A stretch of 41,032 nucleotides of DNA, taken from the NCBI GenBank assembly GCA_902512415.1, contig CABXJB010000004.1, positions 1 through 41,032 on the forward strand, written 5' to 3'. How positions within the stretch are numbered: the first letter of the stretch is position 1; every line of letters begins with the position of its first letter. The notes under the pieces are model-generated. The model was given only the letters and a program-made list of their open reading frames with translations. It did not search any database and was not told the origin of the DNA. The position numbers were made by a program, and so were the translations under genes. Positions 9,848 through 18,804 of the stretch are shown piece after piece. This stretch comes from an uncultured Alphaproteobacteria bacterium (GTDB lineage: Bacteria; Pseudomonadota; Alphaproteobacteria; HIMB59; GCA-002718135).

Positions 9848-10872
9848 TTAATTTATCACCAATTAATAAAAGACGATTAAAAAATTTTGTATCTAACAAA
9901 AGAGGTTTTTATTCGTTTTGGATTTTTGTTTTTTTATTCATAGTTTCTTTATTTGCTGATTTTATATCTAATGAGAAACCATTATTAATTAAATTTGAGA
10001 AACAATTTTATTTCCCAATTTTTTCAATATACTCTGAAACTACATTTGGTGGAGACTTTGAAACTGAAGCTGATTATAGGGACCCTTATGTAAAAAATTT
10101 AATTAATACATCCGGCTGGATGATAATGCCTATAATTCCATACAAGTATAATACTATCATTAGGGATATTGATAGTCCTGCCCCCTCTCCTCCTAGTAAA
10201 AAAAATTGGTTGGGGACAGACGATCAAGCAAGAGATGTATTATCTAGATTAATCTATGGTTTTAGAATTTCAATTTTATTTGGTTTTGCTTTAACTTTTT
10301 TTTCAATGATAATTGGTGTTTCAGCGGGTGCAATGCAAGGATATTTTGGAGGTAAAACAGATCTTTTTTTTCAAAGATTTATGGAAATATGGTCTGCTAT
10401 CCCCACTTTGTACATCTTAATAATTCTTGCTAGTGTGATTCAGCCAAATTTCTGGTGGTTATTAATGATTTTACTTCTTTTTAGTTGGATGGGTTATGTT
10501 GGCGTGGTTAGAGCTGAATTTTTAAGAGCAAGAAATTTTGATTATATTCGTGCAGCAAAAGCGCTTGGGGTGAGCACTTCCAAAATTATTATTAGACATA
10601 TGATCCCAAATGCAACAGTTGCAACAATAACTTTTCTTCCTTTTAGTTTAAGCGCCTCAGTTACTGCTTTATCTGGATTAGATTTTTTGGGCTTTGGTCT
10701 ACCTCCAGGATCTGCGTCTCTTGGTGAGATGGTTAATCAGGGCCGAAATAACCTTCAAGCACCTTGGTTAGGTTTAACAAGTTTTTTTACACTAGGGTTA
10801 ATGCTTGGTCTTTTGGTTTTTGTTGGTGAAGCAATAAGAGATGCTCTAGATCCAAGAAAGACGTTTAAATAA
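9844..10872 (+). CDS. yejE: peptide ABC transporter permease (YejE-like)
   Basis: NWLGTDDQARDVLSRLIYGFRISILFG, RAAKALGVSTSKIIIRHMIPN; overlaps yejB by 4 bp. Confidence 0.92.
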   Translation: MINLSPINKRRLKNFVSNKRGFYSFWIFVFLFIVSLFADFISNEKPLLIKFEKQFYFPIFSIYSETTFGGDFETEADYRDPYVKNLINTSGWMIMPIIPYKYNTIIRDIDSPAPSPPSKKNWLGTDDQARDVLSRLIYGFRISILFGFALTFFSMIIGVSAGAMQGYFGGKTDLFFQRFMEIWSAIPTLYILIILASVIQPNFWWLLMILLLFSWMGYVGVVRAEFLRARNFDYIRAAKALGVSTSKIIIRHMIPNATVATITFLPFSLSASVTALSGLDFLGFGLPPGSASLGEMVNQGRNNLQAPWLGLTSFFTLGLMLGLLVFVGEAIRDALDPRKTFK

Positions 10873-10873
10873 T

Positions 10874-12451
10874 ATGAGTAGTATTGTTTCAATTAACAAT
10901 TTGAGTATTAGTTTTAAAAATAATCAAAAAGTAGTTAACAATATAAATGTAGATATACCTAAGGGCAAAACTATTGCCATTGTTGGAGAATCTGGTTCTG
11001 GAAAAACTCTATCTGCTTTAAGTATTTTAAGATTATTACCTAGTAGTGCTATAATTGAAAAAGGAAGTATTAATTATAATCAAAAAGATTTACTCAACTT
11101 ACCAATAAAAGAAATTGAAAAAATTAGAGGAAATAAAATTTCTACAATTTTTCAAGAACCTATGTCAAGTTTAAATCCTCTACATACAATTGATAAACAA
11201 ATAAAAGAGGTTATCACAACACATAATAATATTAATAATAATGAACTTAATCAAAGGGTAAAAAAATTATTAAGAGAAGTAAATCTAGATGATTTATCGA
11301 ATAGACAAAAAATATATTCATATGAATTATCGGGTGGACAGCGACAGAGAGTGATGATTGCTATGAGTATTGCTAACAATCCTGATTTATTAATAGCTGA
11401 TGAACCAACCACAGCCTTAGATGTAACAGTACAACTTCAAATATTAGAACTGTTAAAAAAAATTCAACAAGAAAGAAAAATGTCGATCATGTTCATCAGT
11501 CATAATTTAGGAGTTGTTAACAAAATCGCAGATTATATATATGTTATGAAAGATGGTAAGATAATAGAAAGTGGTGAAAAATCAGAAATTTTTAATAATC
11601 CAAAAGAAGATTATACAAAACAATTAGTAAGTTTTCAAAATCAAAAAAGACAAAAAAATAATCTTGAATCATTAGAAATATTAAAGATAAATAAGTTAAA
11701 AGTTTGGTATCCTATTAAAAAAGGAATTTTTAAAAAAACAATTGATTATGTTAAGGCTATTGATGATATTAATTTTACATTAAACGAGAGAGAAACAATA
11801 GGTATAGTTGGCGAGTCTGGTTCAGGCAAAACATCACTTATATTGGCAATACTAAAATTAATTAATTCTTCCGGCCAAATAGAATTTAATAAAATAAATT
11901 TAAATTCAATTAAAAAAAATAAACTAAAAGATTTAAGAAAAAATATTCAGATAGTTTTTCAAGATCCCTACTCTTCTTTAAGCCCAAGAATGAATGTTGA
12001 AGAAATATTAACTGAAGGTTTGGAAGTGCATTTTCCTAAATTATCAAAAAATGAAAAACAAAAAAAGATTTCAGATATTTTAAATGAAACTGGAATGAAT
12101 TATGAACGTGATCACAATAAATACCCTCATGAATTTTCTGGTGGACAAAGACAAAGAATAGCTATTGCAAGAGCTTTAATCTTAAAACCTAAAATACTTA
12201 TATTAGATGAACCTACATCTGCTTTAGATATAACTATCCAAAATCAGATTTTGAATCTACTGCAAAATCTTCAAGACAAATATGCTCTTAGTTACATATT
12301 TATTAGTCATGATATGGACGTAATAAGATCAGTTTCAGATAAAGTCTTGGTTCTTAAAACTGGAAAATTAATTGAATATGACGCAGCTGAAATAATATTT
12401 AATAAACCAATTAGCAATTACACAAAAAACCTAATACGTTCCGTGATATAA
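10874..12451 (+). CDS. yejF: fused double-ATPase peptide ABC transporter ATP-binding protein (YejF-like)
   Basis: Two Walker A (GESGSGKT) and two signature (LSGGQRQR / FSGGQRQR) motifs in one 525-aa chain. Confidence 0.94.
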   Translation: MSSIVSINNLSISFKNNQKVVNNINVDIPKGKTIAIVGESGSGKTLSALSILRLLPSSAIIEKGSINYNQKDLLNLPIKEIEKIRGNKISTIFQEPMSSLNPLHTIDKQIKEVITTHNNINNNELNQRVKKLLREVNLDDLSNRQKIYSYELSGGQRQRVMIAMSIANNPDLLIADEPTTALDVTVQLQILELLKKIQQERKMSIMFISHNLGVVNKIADYIYVMKDGKIIESGEKSEIFNNPKEDYTKQLVSFQNQKRQKNNLESLEILKINKLKVWYPIKKGIFKKTIDYVKAIDDINFTLNERETIGIVGESGSGKTSLILAILKLINSSGQIEFNKINLNSIKKNKLKDLRKNIQIVFQDPYSSLSPRMNVEEILTEGLEVHFPKLSKNEKQKKISDILNETGMNYERDHNKYPHEFSGGQRQRIAIARALILKPKILILDEPTSALDITIQNQILNLLQNLQDKYALSYIFISHDMDVIRSVSDKVLVLKTGKLIEYDAAEIIFNKPISNYTKNLIRSVI

Positions 12452-12493
12452 GTTGCAGTAAGTAAATTATAATAATATAGAAGAAAATAAGTT

Positions 12494-13558
12494 ATGACTA
12501 AAAATACAAGAAATTTAATTGAAAGATTAAATTCTGGTCCTGTAATTTGTGCAGAAGGATTTCTTTTTGAAATAGAAAAAAGAGGATATATGTCTTCTGG
12601 AGAATTTGTTCCTATGGTTGCTTTAGATCATCCTGAAGTTCTAGAAAATCTTCATAAAGAATTTCAACATGCTGGTTCTGATGTTGTGCAGGCCTTTACA
12701 TACAATGGTCATAGAGAGAAAATGAGAGTTATCGGTAAAGAAGAACTTTTAGAACCTTTAAATAGATCAGCCTTAAAAATTGCTAAAAAAGTTGCACAAC
12801 ATCCATTGGGAAATGAACATAATCTAATGGCAGGAAATATTTCTAATTCAAACATCTGGAAACAAGATGATAAAAAATCACAATTAGAAGTTGAAAAAAT
12901 GTTTAATGAAATGGTTGATTGGGCGCTTGATGAAGGTGCTGACATGTTAATTGGTGAAACCTTTTATTATGCTGAAGAAGCATATAAGGCCCTAAAAGTA
13001 ATGAGACAAACAGGACTTCCATCAGTTATTACAATTGCTCCTATGGGAGAAAATATAATGAGAGATGGAATTTCTATAGTTGATACGTGTAAAGAATTAG
13101 AACAGCAAGGAGGGGAGGTAGTTGGCATGAATTGTCACAGAGGCCCTACTACTATGATGCCATACCTAAAGGAAATTAGAAAAGCACTTAAATGTCATGT
13201 TGCTGGATTACCAATAAGTTACCGCACCACTAATCAAAATCCAACATTTTTAAATTTACCAGATAATAACGGATGTTTTTGTCCCACACCTCATAAAACT
13301 CCCTTCCCAACAGCCTTAGACCCGATGCAATGTAATAGATATGAAATTGGAAATTTTGCAAAAGAAGCTTTTGATATGGGAGTCAATTATCTTGGAGTTT
13401 GCTGTGGTGCAAATCCAATGTTAATTAGAGAAGTTGCTGAAGCTGTAGGTTTAAAAGTTCCTGCCAGCAAGTATAGGGAAAATATGGCAAATCATTATAT
13501 GTTTGGAACAAATAAAAGGATTCCAAAACATATAAAAGAATATCAAGATAAAGCTTAA
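12494..13558 (+). CDS. homocysteine S-methyltransferase family protein (betaine-homocysteine methyltransferase-like)
   Basis: GPVICAEGFLFEIEKRGY, GMNCHRGP and zinc-binding GVCCGANP motif. Confidence 0.85.
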   Translation: MTKNTRNLIERLNSGPVICAEGFLFEIEKRGYMSSGEFVPMVALDHPEVLENLHKEFQHAGSDVVQAFTYNGHREKMRVIGKEELLEPLNRSALKIAKKVAQHPLGNEHNLMAGNISNSNIWKQDDKKSQLEVEKMFNEMVDWALDEGADMLIGETFYYAEEAYKALKVMRQTGLPSVITIAPMGENIMRDGISIVDTCKELEQQGGEVVGMNCHRGPTTMMPYLKEIRKALKCHVAGLPISYRTTNQNPTFLNLPDNNGCFCPTPHKTPFPTALDPMQCNRYEIGNFAKEAFDMGVNYLGVCCGANPMLIREVAEAVGLKVPASKYRENMANHYMFGTNKRIPKHIKEYQDKA

Positions 13559-13778
13559 TATTACAATATAAATCTACATGATCAGATATTTAACTTATGT
13601 TATTTTTTACTTTCTTCAGCAGCTAATTCAGGTGAAATTATTGAAAATAACTTTGAGTCTAAAAAATAATTATTACGTTTTCAAATCAATTATTAGCTGA
13701 ATACAAATTAATTTTACTTTAATGTGAGTAACCTATGCGTGACTAAACTTAATATTTATTAAATATTAATTCTCTATT

Positions 13779-13991
13779 TTAGTTGATTTTTTTAAATACA
13801 AGATAATAAGGGCGTGCACTTACAACTAAAAACAATAACACATACCAATACCACGGAGCAAGTAACAAAATATTTACATACTTGGCTATAAGTAAAGTAA
13901 TAATGCAAACTGATAACTTCACTAAACTAACATCATACCATTGCATATTGTTGATAAAGTTTTCGTTTACGTCTTTTATAAATTTAAACAT
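13779..13991 (-). CDS. small hypothetical membrane protein (70 aa, two predicted hydrophobic segments)
   Basis: ORF track; two hydrophobic stretches (SVCIITLLIAKYVNILLL, YWYVLLFLVV); no family recognised by eye. Confidence 0.5.
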   Translation of the reverse strand: MFKFIKDVNENFINNMQWYDVSLVKLSVCIITLLIAKYVNILLLAPWYWYVLLFLVVSARPYYLVFKKIN

Positions 13992-14015
13992 GTTTTTCCT
14001 ATCTTAGTTATATTA

Positions 14016-14043
14016 CCACTATACACGCTTTCCAAGCGTGCTG
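14016..14043 (-). repeat. tRNA-Ser(GGA) fragment 1: anticodon arm plus part of the variable arm
   Basis: ccactatacacgctttccaagcgtgctg is a 28-bp exact match, same orientation, to 18843-18870 of the intact tRNA-Ser. Confidence 0.92.
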
Positions 14044-14102
14044 CCTTTTAATTAATTGTATTATTCACTTAAAAAGAAATATATACCTACGCTCATAAAA
14101 AC

Positions 14103-14438
14103 ATGAAACCGCTAATGGGATATCTTATTTTGGCATTTGGAATATCAACCGGAATTGCCTCGAATAGTTTTGCAAAAATTTCTGATGGCTTTACAAAATT
14201 AACACCTTCTATTTTGTGTATATTATTAATGTGTATAACAATGTTTTCGCTTGCAAAAGCAATGTCAGTTATACCTGTTGGATTTGCTTATTCTACCTAT
14301 AGTGGACTAACGGTTACAGGTGTATTGATATTTGCTATGCTTAAATATAATCAAATTCCAAATGTTTATGCTTTAGTTGGTATACTATTAATTGTCATTG
14401 GCGTAGTGATGGTTAATTATCTTGGACGATTAAATTAA
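14103..14438 (+). CDS. small multidrug resistance (SMR/EmrE-type) family protein, atypical
   Basis: 111 aa, four hydrophobic segments, FAKISDGFTKLTPSI and PVGFAYSTYSG match SMR conserved regions; C-terminal LLIVIGVVMVNYLGR. Confidence 0.83.
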   Translation: MKPLMGYLILAFGISTGIASNSFAKISDGFTKLTPSILCILLMCITMFSLAKAMSVIPVGFAYSTYSGLTVTGVLIFAMLKYNQIPNVYALVGILLIVIGVVMVNYLGRLN

Positions 14439-14447
14439 TTTATTTTT

Positions 14448-14511
14448 GGCAGAGAGAGAGGGATTCGAACTCTCGGTAGTATTGCTACTTCACACACTTT
14501 CCAAGCGTGCT
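14448..14511 (-). repeat. tRNA-Ser fragment 2: anticodon arm through 3' end (CCA)
   Basis: 64-bp ungapped alignment to 18806-18869 of the intact tRNA-Ser with 8 mismatches (56/64 identical); preceded by tatttttggc as in the intact gene (tattttttggc). Confidence 0.93.
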
Positions 14512-14538
14512 AAAAAACAAAGTGTAGAGTTAATATAT

Positions 14539-15372
14539 TTACTTTAAACCTTTACCAGATATCATTGCAGGATTTGCGGTTCGCAAAAGTTTTTCAAGGA
14601 ACAACATTAGAACAACATTTGGAACTACAAGAATTAATGAAAGAACTGCAGCATTTGGTCTCACAAAATCCTGCCCCATGGTAGAAAAAAGAAGAGTTGG
14701 TATTGTTACAAAAGTTGGCGAACCTAAAATAAAAGCAACGGCAAATTCTTCAATAGATTGAATAAATACTATTAAAATACTGGCAAAAAATGCAGGTCTT
14801 AAAGCCGGGAAATAAGCTACTCGCCAACGAGAAAATGTTGTTGCAGATAAATCTCGTGCTGCATCTATATGTTCTTGACTTACTTGTTCAAAACCTACTG
14901 TCATAATTCTTATAGCGTATGGTAAAAACATAACAGCATGAGCTAAAACAATTGCAGCAACTCTATATTCTGAAAGTCCAAAAGAAATTATTGTTGCTGT
15001 TAAAAATACAGATAAAACAAAGTAAGGAGTTACTAAAGGAAGTAAACATAATAATTTAGCAATCTCTTTTCCTACAAAATTATATCTTCCAAAAACGTAA
15101 GCTGTTGGAATAGAGAATATAAGCGTAATTATTGAAACAGTTGGAGCGAGTAAATATGAATTAAAAAGAGCATCTTTTAAATTTGAGCTCTCCCACATAT
15201 AGGTCCATCTATAAAAAGACATAACGGGTGGTGTTACAAGATCTACTGTCCATGGTTCAGCAGGATCAACTAAAGACCATAAGATAGCCATAATAAAAGG
15301 AACTACAATCCAAATAACGCCTATGATAATCATACTAATAAACAAAATACGATGAAGAGATTTAGCAATCAT
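14539..15372 (-). CDS. ABC transporter permease (PotC/YnjC/FbpB-like)
   Basis: BPD-type permease: HAVMFLPYAIRIMTVGFEQVSQEHIDAARDLSATTFSRWRVAYFPALRPAF EAA loop. Confidence 0.88.
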   Translation of the reverse strand: MIAKSLHRILFISMIIIGVIWIVVPFIMAILWSLVDPAEPWTVDLVTPPVMSFYRWTYMWESSNLKDALFNSYLLAPTVSIITLIFSIPTAYVFGRYNFVGKEIAKLLCLLPLVTPYFVLSVFLTATIISFGLSEYRVAAIVLAHAVMFLPYAIRIMTVGFEQVSQEHIDAARDLSATTFSRWRVAYFPALRPAFFASILIVFIQSIEEFAVAFILGSPTFVTIPTLLFSTMGQDFVRPNAAVLSLILVVPNVVLMLFLEKLLRTANPAMISGKGLK

Positions 15373-16271
15373 TTTTGTCTAGTAATAATTGATTTAATAT
15401 TTTTCATTTTGACTGGAGAAAGCCACCCTGGATATTTAAATAATTTATTTATAATAAATGCAACAAGAACAGCGCCAAAAAAAGAAAGTACAATTAATGT
15501 AACACCTACTGTTGCTGCTTCATTCCATTTACCGCGACCACGATACTCAACCATCAATTGAGATAAAGAAAATGTGTTTCTTGGACCAGCTATTTTTTGA
15601 AAAGTGAAATCAGCAAAAGCACCTATAAAAATGATAATAGCAGCAGCAGTCATTGCTGAAATAGTTAGAGGAATAATAATATCAATGAATCTTCTATATA
15701 AGCTAGCACCTAAATCACGAGCTGCATCAAGTGTATCATCGCTAATAGATTGTAATGCACCAGCCAATAAAAGAAGTGCGAAAGGCATATTTTTCCAAGT
15801 TTGCAAGAATAGAACTCCAAAAGCATTTCTGTCATTACGCATTCGAATAGGTTGATCCGTAAAGTTCAAGTATTGTAAAAGTTGGTTTACTAATCCATGA
15901 TATTCAATAACATTTAAAAATAAAAAAGCTGCAACAAGACCATGTACAAGTAACGGGGCCTTTAAAATAGAACTTATGAATAAAGAACCTCGAAATGGTT
16001 TTCGTAACCAGAGTGCAATAGGATAAGCGATCAAAATAGAAAAAATAGTACTAAATGTTCCTATATATAGAGAATATCGAACCGAACGATTGTAAGATTT
16101 TCTTGCAAATATTTTATCCCAAAATTTGATAGTAAATTCATCTTCTCCAAATAAATTATTTAGACCAATTGATTGCATAATAACAATATATGTAACAAAA
16201 CCAATCAAGGCTAAAATAATTCCTAACCCAGGAATTAAGCATAAAATAATAAACAAATATTTTGCAAGCAT
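15369..16271 (-). CDS. ABC transporter permease (PotB-like)
   Basis: BPD-type permease: TWKNMPFALLLLAGALQSISDDTLDAARDLGASLYRRFIDIIIPLT; overlaps the next permease by 4 bp. Confidence 0.88.
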   Translation of the reverse strand: MLAKYLFIILCLIPGLGIILALIGFVTYIVIMQSIGLNNLFGEDEFTIKFWDKIFARKSYNRSVRYSLYIGTFSTIFSILIAYPIALWLRKPFRGSLFISSILKAPLLVHGLVAAFLFLNVIEYHGLVNQLLQYLNFTDQPIRMRNDRNAFGVLFLQTWKNMPFALLLLAGALQSISDDTLDAARDLGASLYRRFIDIIIPLTISAMTAAAIIIFIGAFADFTFQKIAGPRNTFSLSQLMVEYRGRGKWNEAATVGVTLIVLSFFGAVLVAFIINKLFKYPGWLSPVKMKNIKSIITRQK

Positions 16272-16273
16272 TG

Positions 16274-17323
16274 TTAGGATTGTTCTAAAACAAGTAAGTT
16301 TTCAGGTTTGATACCAAATTTAATTTCCTCGTTTATTTTAAATCCTCTTTTTTGAGTAATAATTTTTATTTTTATATTTTTAATTGCAACTTCCAATTCA
16401 GTGAAGGCTCCTTGAAAAGCTATTGATTTAATTCTTCCAAATAAAGTATTTTCTCTTTGCTCCCCTACTTCCGCTTTTTCTGGTCGCCAACTTACATAAA
16501 TATTTTTATCAGTTAGATTGTTCTTATAAAATAATTTTAACTTTCCAACATTGGTATCTACTTCAATAAAATTATTTTCTAATTTTTTTGGATTTTTAAA
16601 ATGATGAATATTTGAAATACCAACAAAAGAAGCTGAAAAATATGAAATAGGGTTATCATAAATTTTTTCAGGTGTATCAATTTGATTAATTTCACCTTCT
16701 TTCATTAAAAGAACTCTATCAGATATCGATAAAGCTTCTGATTGATCATGTGTTACATAAATTGCAGTTAACTTAAATTCTGATTGAATTCTTTTAATTT
16801 CATTACGAACAGTTCCTCTTAATATAGCATCAAGATTTGAAAGAGGTTCATCAAACAAAATAATTTTCGGACGTGTAACTAATGCTCGTCCTAAAGCAAC
16901 ACGTTGTTGTTGACCTCCTGATAACTCATTTGGATACTTACCTAATTCTTGTGAAAGTGATAAATGTTCAATAGCTTCTTCAAACAAATCTTTACTTTTA
17001 TTCTTAGGAATTTTTTTTTCATACAAACCAAATTTTATATTATCCTCAACAGTAAGATGTGGAAATAATGCATATGATTGAAAACACATCGCTGTATTAC
17101 GTTTTTCAGGAGGTGTATTAGAAACATCTATATCTTCAATAAATACAGTTCCTTTATCTGGTGAAATAAAACCAGAAATAATTTTAAGAACAGTTGTTTT
17201 TCCGCATCCCGATGGTCCCAACAAAGAAACAAATTCTGTTGAATCAATATCTAGTGAAAAATTTTTAAGAACCTCTATCTTTCCATAAGATTTGAAAAGA
17301 TTTTTAACTTTTAATATACTCAT
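16274..17323 (-). CDS. ABC transporter ATP-binding protein (PotA/FbpC-type with C-terminal TOBE-like region)
   Basis: GPSGCGKTTVLKIISGF, LSGGQQQRVALGRALVTRPKIILFDEPLSNLDA, ATP-binding and TOBE-like tail. Confidence 0.92.
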   Translation of the reverse strand: MSILKVKNLFKSYGKIEVLKNFSLDIDSTEFVSLLGPSGCGKTTVLKIISGFISPDKGTVFIEDIDVSNTPPEKRNTAMCFQSYALFPHLTVEDNIKFGLYEKKIPKNKSKDLFEEAIEHLSLSQELGKYPNELSGGQQQRVALGRALVTRPKIILFDEPLSNLDAILRGTVRNEIKRIQSEFKLTAIYVTHDQSEALSISDRVLLMKEGEINQIDTPEKIYDNPISYFSASFVGISNIHHFKNPKKLENNFIEVDTNVGKLKLFYKNNLTDKNIYVSWRPEKAEVGEQRENTLFGRIKSIAFQGAFTELEVAIKNIKIKIITQKRGFKINEEIKFGIKPENLLVLEQS

Positions 17324-17437
17324 AGTTTTTTACTACTTTACTTAATTAATGCTAAAATATTTAACTATTTTTCTATTGGTTACAATTTTATTTATAAACT
17401 TGTGGATAATTTTATTAATTAGAAAACATCATTAGTC

Positions 17438-17482
17438 TTGATATAAATCAAAAATTTACCACTACAAATCAGTTTATATCAA
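17438..17482. promoter_or_regulatory. candidate operator: 10-bp perfect inverted repeat TTGATATAAA-N25-TTTATATCAA
   Basis: Seen directly in the divergent intergenic region between the ATPase and SBP genes. Confidence 0.4.
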
Positions 17483-17502
17483 TTATTCATTTTAATATAA
17501 TA

Positions 17503-17517
17503 ATCTGTTTGACAGAT
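17503..17517. promoter_or_regulatory. candidate operator ATCTGT-TTG-ACAGAT overlapping a TTGACA -35-like hexamer
   Basis: 6-bp perfect inverted repeat upstream of the SBP gene; TTGACA at 17509-17514. No clear consensus -10 seen. Confidence 0.4.
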
Positions 17518-17566
17518 ATTATATTTTACTAAATGTTTTTATTTATATAAATTTTTAGGAGGAAAA

Positions 17567-18682
17567 ATGAGTATATTTAAAAAAATTATTTTAACAACAA
17601 TTACCTTCTTCTTTTCATTAGGAATGGCTTCAAATTCAATTGCTGACGGTCATATCAACTGGTCAGAAGTTGAAAAAAAAGCAAAAGAAGAAGGCCAAGT
17701 ATTTTGGTTTAACTGGTATTTAGAAGAACCTCTTCAAAATTTTGCCAAAAGATTTGAAGATGAATATGGTATCAAAGTTACAGTTCCAGCTGGTGAAAAC
17801 CAAACTAACCTAGATAAAGTTATTGCTGAGAAAGATCGTGCCAAAGGCGATGTAGACGTTTTGTCAATTGGTTTCAATAAAGTTCCTGATTTACCAATGG
17901 ATGCGCTTTTCATCAAACTTGTTGATGCAATTCCAACTGATGAAAATCGTACACCAGAAATTGCTGGTATTAATGGTCTTGGTTATGCTTATGCGTTCTG
18001 GGGAAACCAATCTGGTATAGCTTATGATCCAGAACATGTAGCTAAAGCTGATCTTCCACAAACTCCAGCTGAGTTTCAAGATTTTTGGAATGCTAATCCT
18101 GGTAAATTTGGATTTAATTTTGAAAATGGTGGTTCAGGACCATCTTTCTTCTTAAACGTTATTAAAAATTTAACTGATGTTGATTTTGATAATGGGGAAG
18201 TAACAGATGAAAAAATTGCGCAAGTTGCTGCATCTTATGATTACTTTAAAAATGGTGCTGAAAATTATATCATTACTGGCGGTAATGCAGATAGTATCCA
18301 AAGAATTAGTGATAGAGAAATTTGGATGGCACCAGCTTGGGAAGATCACTTAGCAGGATTAATGAATAGGGGAGAAGTAAGAAAAGGAATTGCATACTAT
18401 ATCCCTGAAATGGGTATGTATGGAGGTGGCAATGGTATTGTAATTCCAAAAAATGCTCCAAATCCAAATGCTGCTTTATTCTTTGCAAACTGGTTACTTT
18501 CCGCTGAAACTCAAACTGCGTTTAATACTGAATTTGGTACTGCTCCATTACACAAGTTAGCTGATGATTCAAATGCACTAGTACCAAACAGTCAACGTGC
18601 GTTTAGAACTAATTGGGCAGCTCAACCTTTTAGAGGTGTTGTAGAAGAACAGTTTATTGAAAACGTAATTTTAGAGAGATAA
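17567..18682 (+). CDS. ABC transporter extracellular solute-binding protein, family 1 (substrate unresolved)
   Basis: Signal peptide, aggaggaaaaATG ribosome-binding site, PotD/Fe(III)-type SBP pattern (FAKRFEDEYGIKVTVPAGENQTNLDKVIA..); divergent from cognate ATPase/permeases. Confidence 0.87.
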   Translation: MSIFKKIILTTITFFFSLGMASNSIADGHINWSEVEKKAKEEGQVFWFNWYLEEPLQNFAKRFEDEYGIKVTVPAGENQTNLDKVIAEKDRAKGDVDVLSIGFNKVPDLPMDALFIKLVDAIPTDENRTPEIAGINGLGYAYAFWGNQSGIAYDPEHVAKADLPQTPAEFQDFWNANPGKFGFNFENGGSGPSFFLNVIKNLTDVDFDNGEVTDEKIAQVAASYDYFKNGAENYIITGGNADSIQRISDREIWMAPAWEDHLAGLMNRGEVRKGIAYYIPEMGMYGGGNGIVIPKNAPNPNAALFFANWLLSAETQTAFNTEFGTAPLHKLADDSNALVPNSQRAFRTNWAAQPFRGVVEEQFIENVILER

Positions 18683-18694
18683 TTATATAAATTT

Positions 18695-18722
18695 TTCTAG
18701 GCTATTGAAAAATAGCCTAGAA
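18695..18722. terminator. hairpin downstream of the SBP gene (12-bp perfect stem, GAAA loop)
   Basis: ttctaggctatt-gaaa-aatagcctagaa. No clean T-tract follows on the + strand, so mRNA 3'-stabilising hairpin is equally possible. Confidence 0.6.
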
Positions 18723-18804
18723 GTAAAAAAATTGCCCAATTGAGAACTATGTGTACCCAAACCTAATTTTAAGTTGACTGGCGTTAAAAAAAAATCCTAT
18801 TTTT

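Noticed and set aside
13591-13668. Possible remnant of a small coding sequence (reading ...LLSSAANSGEIIENNFESKK*) after the methyltransferase gene
   Set aside because: No start codon in frame without assuming a frameshift in a T-run; no recognisable family.
13749-13769. TTAATATTTA-T-TAAATATTAA inverted repeat downstream of the 70-aa ORF
   Set aside because: Also A/T only; could be a weak terminator but not distinguishable from composition.
14512-14538. Possible decayed 5' half of a second full tRNA-Ser after fragment 2
   Set aside because: Similarity to the intact 5' half stops being convincing beyond gct; a decayed tandem tRNA duplicate remains an alternative to integration but is not supported by the sequence here.
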